Part shown: one piece after another, positions 57,620 to 64,000 of the stretch
Layout: each line of letters begins with the position of its first letter
Numbering within the stretch: the stretch's first letter is position 1
Assembly: GCA_015680685.1 (NCBI GenBank)
Contig: MNCI01011971.1
Location: 484,846-548,845, forward strand
Source: Gnetum montanum
Taxonomy: Eukaryota; Streptophyta; Gnetopsida; Gnetales; Gnetaceae
Length of the DNA: 64,000 bases
Direction: 5' to 3'
Translations under genes and position numbers: made by a program
Notes under the pieces: model-generated
What the model was told of the DNA's origin: nothing
Seen by the model: the letters and a program-made list of their open reading frames with translations, nothing else
Database searches by the model: none

Positions 57620-58900
57620 TTTCTATTTTTAAAATACTCTTCTAGTCTATAGGCAATCTCTTCACCAATTTTTTCAATGTCTTGTTGAGCTTAGAAAGTT
57701 TAGTTTTTCACTGTGCATATGCATTATCTTTGTCTAGCTCCATTTGCTCATTTATATTGTCCACCATGTCCACCTCATTAGTGATAGCTCTTTGGGTAGT
57801 TGATCCCAATGTCTGCAATTTCATTCTAAGTTTTGAAGCATCTTCCTAGCTAGGGAACTGATGTGGTTGGAATAAATTCAGTTTTGCATGCATACAAAAA
57901 TTATCAAACTCATCTTTGAAGAATAACTTGAATGCATTAATAAGACCCTTCACCTTAACAAGAACTTTCATTGAGTGCTTGCAAAAATGACCAAGACAAG
58001 ACCATTTTCATGACATGGACATAGTCAACATTAGATATTTGTAAAGCCTTTTCCTACAACTTCTTATTGAAATATTTATCTTTCTTATTTACCAAATATC
58101 CTATAGCTCTAATTCTTGAATTTTTATAATAATATAGTTCTACCTATGTCAAGTTGCATAGAAGCCAATTGATCTATTGATATTTCCTATTTCGTATATC
58201 TCTTAAAAATTTCCCTTTTAGAAATCCATGAAATGACTCAACAACATTATTCATGTGTTGTTGCGCATGGGAAATATCATATAATTATTTAGCCCACATT
58301 CCTATCAACATATTATCAATGAAAAAGATCAATAATAAACAAATGGGAAAAGAGTTCATGACTGTGAATATGAACTTTTATGTAATGATAATAAGGAATA
58401 TAAAAAAACTAAATTTGTCTCCGTTTAATCACTGATGTTTTAAGTATTTAATGAAACCTAAGTTCTCTTGAAATCTTTGAACAAATTTATTTATTTCCAC
58501 AACAACATTTATAATAGTTTGACATTCATTCTTAATATGATTAAGATGATCACCCATTGATTTTCTTTGATTGTAGTCTCCAACTCTGGTAGTCCAGTTC
58601 TTTCCCCATGCCCTCTAAACATGCCAAATGCATAGAAAAATATTGCTTCCAAAAATAGACCTGATAAATCATCAGATTTTAGCACATGTTAAGATATATC
58701 AAACTAAGGTAGCATAATTTCCAATATGAATTCCTTTAAAGTTATCTTACTACATTCATTTCTACCTTTGAGTCATCTAGCATGAAATCATTCATTGTCC
58801 AGTTAGTCTCCTTAGCCTTGCATCTTTGAAGTAGCTCTAAAAGCTAACTTGTAATATTAGTTTTGGTGTACCATGAGGAGATCACCCTTGCAAATATAAG
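57620..58900 (-). pseudogene. MULE-type transposase with SWIM finger, remnant
   Basis: Minus-strand coding in at least two frames. N-terminal to C-terminal: VISSWYTKTNIT and NWTMNDFMLDDSKVEMNVVR (about 58760-58880; the ML-DD-S Asp is a catalytic position in MULE transposases), FLCIWHV with RAWGKNW after a stop (about 58600-58640), NNVVESFHGFLKGKFLRDIR (about 58200-58260), and WSCLGHFCKH (57975-58004), a SWIM zinc-finger core (one Cys lost). A helical tail follows (ASKLRMKLQTLGSTTQRAI). The arrangement catalytic core, WHV-RAW, NNxVESFH, SWIM is that of plant MULE/FAR1-like transposases. No terminal inverted repeats were identified. Confidence 0.68.
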
Positions 58901-61700
58901 TATATTATATTATGAATCAAAAGCCATTACTATGTGAATATGATACTGCAAAGACAACCACACATTTATAACAAGATATTGTCTTACTCCATTATAACAT
59001 CAAAAATTTTTAAAATGGAATAATAGAACCTGTTAATTAAACATACACCATATTTTTTGGTGTTCAAAGTGGAATCCATTGTAAAGATACTATATTAATA
59101 TAGAGCTATCATCTTTTTGAGAATCCAAAGTGATTGCAACTCAATGATCAATGGGACACCTTGTTCTTGGTTTCCTTCTTAGTAGTAAAAGAAAAAATCA
59201 TTGGTCATTTTGTACCATAGCCGAGTACTAATTTTATCATGCTCACTCTTCTTGTAATTGGGGTAACATTTTTGCAAATGTTGTAAATGTTCTTTTTAAT
59301 AAGAATGATATCCCTCTTTCTATTATTACATTTTCACCATGGTTATGGAGCAGTTATGATTCTTGGAAGGCTTTTAAAATAATAAAGTTATGATACTTTG
59401 GTTTCATAAAATACATATTTGAAGCTAGCTAAATATGAACTATAAGAAAAAGGTATTAAGAATAATATTCCAAAGTAACATTATATGAGATTAAGAGATA
59501 TACGAAAGTGATGTGCTCAAGCCAAGTATATTATATTTTAACTAGAAATTGATAAACATTAAGAAAAAATGAAAAAAAATAAATACATATATATAATAAT
59601 AATATAATAATTATAAAGCTATGATGGTATCCATCAAAATACTAAAATTTTCTAAAAACAATGACCATGTCATGGTGCCTAGTATTGGTTTGAATTATCA
59701 ACATTGAATGGTCTCCAAAAACATAGCTAGATCCATGGCTAGAAATGTGGTAGTTACCTATGGGCATCATGGGCAAGCCAAAGGATTAGCGCATGCAGCA
59801 TACCCTCATCAATTTTGCCTACAACAAAAGGTACATTTGAACTAATGAAGTTATTAAAAAAGCACTACAATGAGTTCGAGGTAGGCACATAAGTATTTCT
59901 AGTAGTTTTAGAACTACCAAGGTACAATGTAGTAATATGTAGAAACCCTTACCTCTACATATTGAGCACATGAATGACTTATGGCATGTGGAAGAAGAAA
60001 AGGAAATAATGGTAGACACCCTGACCCTAAGTAGCACCAACGTAAATGATCATGCTGACCAAAAACACGAACATGAGACTCCTTCACAAAAAGATGTGAG
60101 AGTGGCTACCAGCAAAGAAGGTATGCAAGATACACAAGTTACCACATGATGGTCATGAAACCCCAATCTGCCGAGATCACATCCATACTTCTATTGGGAA
60201 GCATAGTAAGAATAGGGTAGTATACATGGCTTTGGTTTTCAATGAACTCATCAAATGCAATAAGTGATTGTAAGGAAAATGTTATGCTCCCAAATTTTCT
60301 CAATTTTATTATGGACCCAAGTAGTTTTTAATCCCATAAAATATCATAAAAAGTTTAAATTAAATCCCCATTATCAAAAGAAGCCAATTTTGACATAACA
60401 TTATTAATGCTAAAGGGTATAATAATTTCATTTCATATGATATTTTATCTAAAGGTTCCAAGTAAGAGGTTTAATGGAAATTTTCCACACATACCTCTAT
60501 ATTCTATAGCATTGACACTCTTCATTAGAAGTTATAACCTCCTATGGAAGCTACAACTTGTTTTCCTTTATATTTGTGGAGTTACGATTACCAATAGGAT
60601 AATTGCCAGGTATGGCATATATTTTTGTAACCTCCCATGGTAATCTCCATAATATTTATTACCAAGAAAACACTTGGAAATCATAGCTTAAATTTATAAT
60701 AACTTCCTTTGAAAGTTATAACCTCTATGTTGGTTATGCATTAATACCCCTAGATATTTGTAATAATGTTAGCCTATCATAATTATTGTAACTACCCTAA
60801 GGTCACTATAAAATGACTTTCAAAGGTATAATTTAAAAAGGGGGATTTTGGAAAAAATATAATTGAAGATTACTTGTAACATGGCTTGCTAAGACATCAA
60901 TTTCGCTAGTTATTTTAATCCTATGAGTTCATTTCTTTCCATTTTTTTTAGTTGCTTAGCTATTGGTTAGATATTATAGTACTTGGCAATTGATTTTGAG
61001 ATTTTTCCTAGATTACTTTTATGGCTCTATTTTTTTGTGCAATATTATACTCCTATTAAGATTTTCCATTGAAGAGCTTATGTTGTTGAAAATCCTGAAC
61101 AAAAATTTAATATTAATTTCTTAACAAAAATTTCTTCTTTTGAGCATAGAGAATCTAGAAAAATCTTTGGTATTTTGAGATGATTGAAATAGCTTCATTC
61201 TTTTAAAGCCTATTACCTAGATATTTTAATCAAGAAATTCTCAAGTTTTGAAGAATCTATTGAATACAATCTTTAACAACTATTAACTAGCCAAAATAGA
61301 GACAAATACTTTATCATTTACATAATAATTTTTGGTAGTTTAATAAGATTTTCTTTATGAAATTTCTTTTTGGGATTAGAAAATTTAGAAAATTTGTAGT
61401 TATTGAATTGGAATAGCTTTATTGAGAAATGTTTACTTGTGTCAATTTATCTTGCTTAAATATTTCAAATTTCACACAAATCTGCTTTCATTTCTTTTTC
61501 TTTCTAAGTCCATTGAATCTTGTTCTATCTCTGATTTTCTTGTACAACTCTCTCTATGAAAAATTCAAAGTAGATTGGTAGAATTTTTCTCAAAGATTTT
61601 TGTAAAATTTTATTTATTAAAAGTAATGTACTATAAGGACTGTATAGACTAAGTGATTGAACAAAATAGGAATCTCAAAAAACTTAGTATTTGACAAAGT
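58901..61700. other. AT-rich stretch, no supported gene
   Basis: The first 400 bases may contain the N-terminal part of the MULE transposase, but no motif is clear. Around 60500-60800 AACCTCCxATGGxA-type words recur loosely (near 60537, 60631 and 60700). A 78-codon frame (60407-60643) has no domain and is hydrophobic by composition. Confidence 0.4.
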
Positions 61701-62249
61701 TATCTAAATCTCTTTTATGATAGTTAATTACAATTTTATACACAACCTAATCATTTTAACATTTGCAAAAAAAAACACATACTCATGTCTAGTATGTATC
61801 ATAACTACTAAGTTTATTTGGATGTATTTGGGCCTTAGTGTTGCTAGAGAATACGACACACCTAAATCTTGTTTAAAGAAGACCTTCGATCCCATGACTC
61901 CAAAAGGTCACAAGATCATGAGGTCCCCAACGTTGGTAGTCTGGTTCCAAATGGTCATCAATAGTTATTTTAGCACTAGAAGGAGGGCTGAAAATTTTTC
62001 CTCTAAGTTCATAAGATTGATAGTCCTAGCACACCAATAGCTCTTTTTGGTAGAAGGGTTATAAAAATTAGATACTATTTTAAGTTCATGATCAAATAGG
62101 CTAATAGTTTGGAAGATTTCAAGGGTTCCAAAGAAATTCTTGATTGTAAGACTAATTATTCATTACAAGAAGAATAGAAAAAGGTTTATGAGTCTAGAAT
62201 AAGTAGTGGAATAAAGACCAAAAGGATAAGAAGATCAATTAGAGCAAAG

Positions 62250-62450
62250 TACTCGAAATCAAACTCTTAATAAATGGATGAAGAAACCAACCTTTTATGG
62301 AGATAGAGAATAAAATTTGATTCAAGATCTTAAAAATGTCAAGGAAAATATTAGCATATATCAATTACTACAAATAGGAGATCAACAAAAAAAGGCTTTA
62401 GAGTTCATTAATAGTAAAAAGAAAGTTGGAGAGTTATAGTTGACCTATGT
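62250..62450 (+). pseudogene. gag-protease linker of element 5
   Basis: KWMKKPTFYGDRE, then LIQDLKNVKENISIYQLLQI, then ALEFINSKKKVGE, is the type of helical linker found before protease in plant Ty3/gypsy elements (motif like I-S-I-x-x-L-L). Interrupted by a stop. Nothing recognisable upstream as capsid, though 61717-62040 is open. Confidence 0.45.
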
Positions 62451-62459
62451 ATCTAACAT

Positions 62460-62700
62460 TAACAAGATAATAAAAACTAGCTTTGAGTGTACTCTTGATA
62501 AAGAATATCCTCCTTTTTTATTGATAATGAAGTTAAAGGATATGTATCTTCACAATTATTTGGTTGATTTTGGAGCTACATCCACTATCATGCCATTATC
62601 TATTAGAAAAAAACATGGTATGATTCCAAAAAAATCAAATAAAAAGAATGTTTAGGTGGACAAAAGTAGAGTGAGGATTATGGGTTAGTTACCCAATGTT
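62460..62700 (+). pseudogene. Aspartic protease of element 5
   Basis: LIMKLKDMYLHNYLVDFGAT followed by STIMPLSIRKKHG: the active site reads D-F-G-A, and STIMPL is the usual flap-side continuation in plant elements. Stop after KKNV at 62655. A probable closing block (VVDILDSHILLLCKSW) comes at about 62755-62800. Confidence 0.65.
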
Positions 62701-63021
62701 CCATTATAAATTACTTCTAAACCTCATATAAAAATTAGAGTAACTATTCAAGTAGTAGATATACTAGATTCACATATTCTTTTGTTGTGCAAAAGTTGGA
62801 GTAAGAATTTCTCAGGATATATATCAACAAATTATTCACATATGTGGCTACCTTTGAAAGAGAAGCAAATCAAATATACATTTATAATGAGCCTTTGATG
62901 AGTGAAAACATTACGTCAAATGGAAAGAAAAAAATTTATTAAAAGAAGAGCTTTTGAAACCAGAATCCACACACTTCAAGAAGAAGATAACTTAGAAAAA
63001 GAAGAATTTCAAGATGAGAAC

Positions 63022-63400
63022 AAATGGGAACTATACTTTGATGGTTCTTATAACTCGAAAGGTGATGGAGTTTGAATAGTTATAGTAAAGGATGATTCCC
63101 CAAAAATATTCAAGGAATTCATTTATCTTTTTCTTGTACAAAAAAGAAGGCCAAATATGAAGCTTTTTGTATTGGAATTAAAACAACATTGAAAAAGGGA
63201 ATCAGGGAAATCATCATAAAAGGAGACTCAAGATTAGTTTTAGAACAAGTAAATAGTTCATTCTTATTACCTTATAAATAGTTCATCTGCAAAATGTTCA
63301 ATAAATTTCATCACTACAAAATAGAACATATAGTTAGGAAAGAAAACTATATAGTAGATGATTTAGCAATAGTAGCTTCATCATTAAATGTGAAAAGGAT
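63022..63400 (+). pseudogene. Archaeal-type RNase H of element 5, upstream of RT
   Basis: KWELYFDGSYNSKGDGV (first catalytic Asp), AKYEAFCIGIKTTLKKGIRE (Glu), IIIKGDSRLVLEQVNSSF (Asp), then HIVRKENYIVDDLAIVASS (fourth acidic position). All four catalytic positions are present in sequence, although one stop and one frameshift interrupt it. It lies between protease and the start of RT, not after RT as in the inner and outer pol genes of this window. Confidence 0.75.
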
Positions 63401-64000
63401 AGAAAGTTATGAGGGTGTAAAAATTGAGAATGAATATCAGCCATCAATACAAAATAACATAAAGCATTTACAAGTTTTTGAAGATGATGATCAATTTCTT
63501 ATATTCTTAAGGAATAACAAAGAATCTGAAAGTCAAATAATACCTAAGAAAACATCAAGTTTTAAGACAAATTATATTCCTAAAAATTGATTGATTATAA
63601 ACATGAGTTTTAAAAAAATTTCTTATTGAAAAACATATACAAAATCTACATGATCAAGCTTTTGAAGTAGTAAATTTCAGATCTGTTGAGATACCAAAGG
63701 TGTTAAATGTCGCAAAGGAAAAAAATTCAGTCTTCAAGAAAAGTTTATTATTAATCTTGAAAAATAATTTGAAAATTTTTTCTTGGTCTTATGATGATCT
63801 TAAAAAATTTCAACGAGAGGTGATGACACATAAGATCCCTTTGATAGATGATTGTAAGATAAATAAAAGCAAAGGAAATTTAATCCATCATTTGAGCTAG
63901 CTATGAAAGCTAAGATCAAGAAGTTATTACAATCCTGAATCACATATCCAATCTAACATTCAACAAAGCTTGCTAACCTTATTCCAGTAAGAAAGAAAAA
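63401..64000 (+). pseudogene. Pre-RT region and start of RT, element 5 (runs off window)
   Basis: After an acidic linker, LKNNLKIFSWSYDDLKKFQR (about 63757) is the FAWSYxDM block that precedes RT in Tat elements. The next frame has LAMKAKIKKLLQS and ANLIPVRKK at the window edge, the first RT block. RT therefore continues beyond 64000. A frameshift lies near 63865. Confidence 0.7.

Overview
The window looks like intergenic DNA from a large, retrotransposon-rich plant nuclear genome. A gymnosperm is my best guess, but nothing in the sequence fixes the species. The evidence is an AT-rich background, several decayed Ty3/gypsy elements of the dual-RNase H (Tat) type, plant L1- and RTE-type LINEs, a MULE transposase remnant, and no ordinary host gene, tRNA or rRNA that I can support. 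Nearly every coding region carries stop codons, so these are mostly dead copies. Single N characters at 18630, 23372, 34740 and 35159 mark unresolved joins or bases.

Layout, left to right. 1-4527: GC-rich L1-type LINE (endonuclease, reverse transcriptase, C-terminal zinc knuckle). 4630-5872: 5'-truncated RTE-type LINE ending in a GAT microsatellite. 6428-11180: short LTR element with gag but no recognisable pol. 12.3-18.06 kb: decayed Ty3/gypsy pol, then a sense-strand extra reading frame, then an LTR (17240-18062) that has a polypurine tract on its left and a primer-binding site on its right. 18.1-22.2 kb: interrupted gag of the same family. 22.9-26.4 kb: non-coding spacer dominated by a diverged ~180-bp tandem repeat. 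26982-28102 and 46668-48455: the two halves of one Tat pol gene.

That pol gene is split by a complete 18,560-bp LTR element (28103-46662) with 1.6-kb LTRs and a 5-bp target duplication (acaac). The order inside this inner element is LTR, primer-binding site, 25-bp leader repeats, gag, protease, 27-bp repeats, a minus-strand gene with introns (33.8-38.1 kb), repeat-rich spacer, RT-RNase H-archaeal-type RNase H-integrase in one frame, 38-bp repeats, polypurine tract, LTR. A second, very diverged gag/protease at 49.3-50.9 kb is followed at 51.6-52.9 kb by the same minus-strand gene with introns at the same places. From 52.9 to 57.6 kb I see nothing codable. 57.6-58.9 kb (minus) is a SWIM-type MULE transposase remnant. 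62.2-64.0 kb holds a further Tat-like element whose RNase H domain lies upstream of RT.

The candidate undescribed system is the antisense, intron-containing gene lodged between protease and RT in two diverged Tat elements. It is accompanied by family-specific short words (TCACGCTG in the inner element, CCTAGCATGGAA around the outer one) that recur in the LTR or leader and in the spacer upstream of the antisense gene. A trans-acting protein paired with its own cis motif arrays is one hypothesis; it is inference. One caution: 34740-35279 is almost certainly an assembly error inside the antisense gene.
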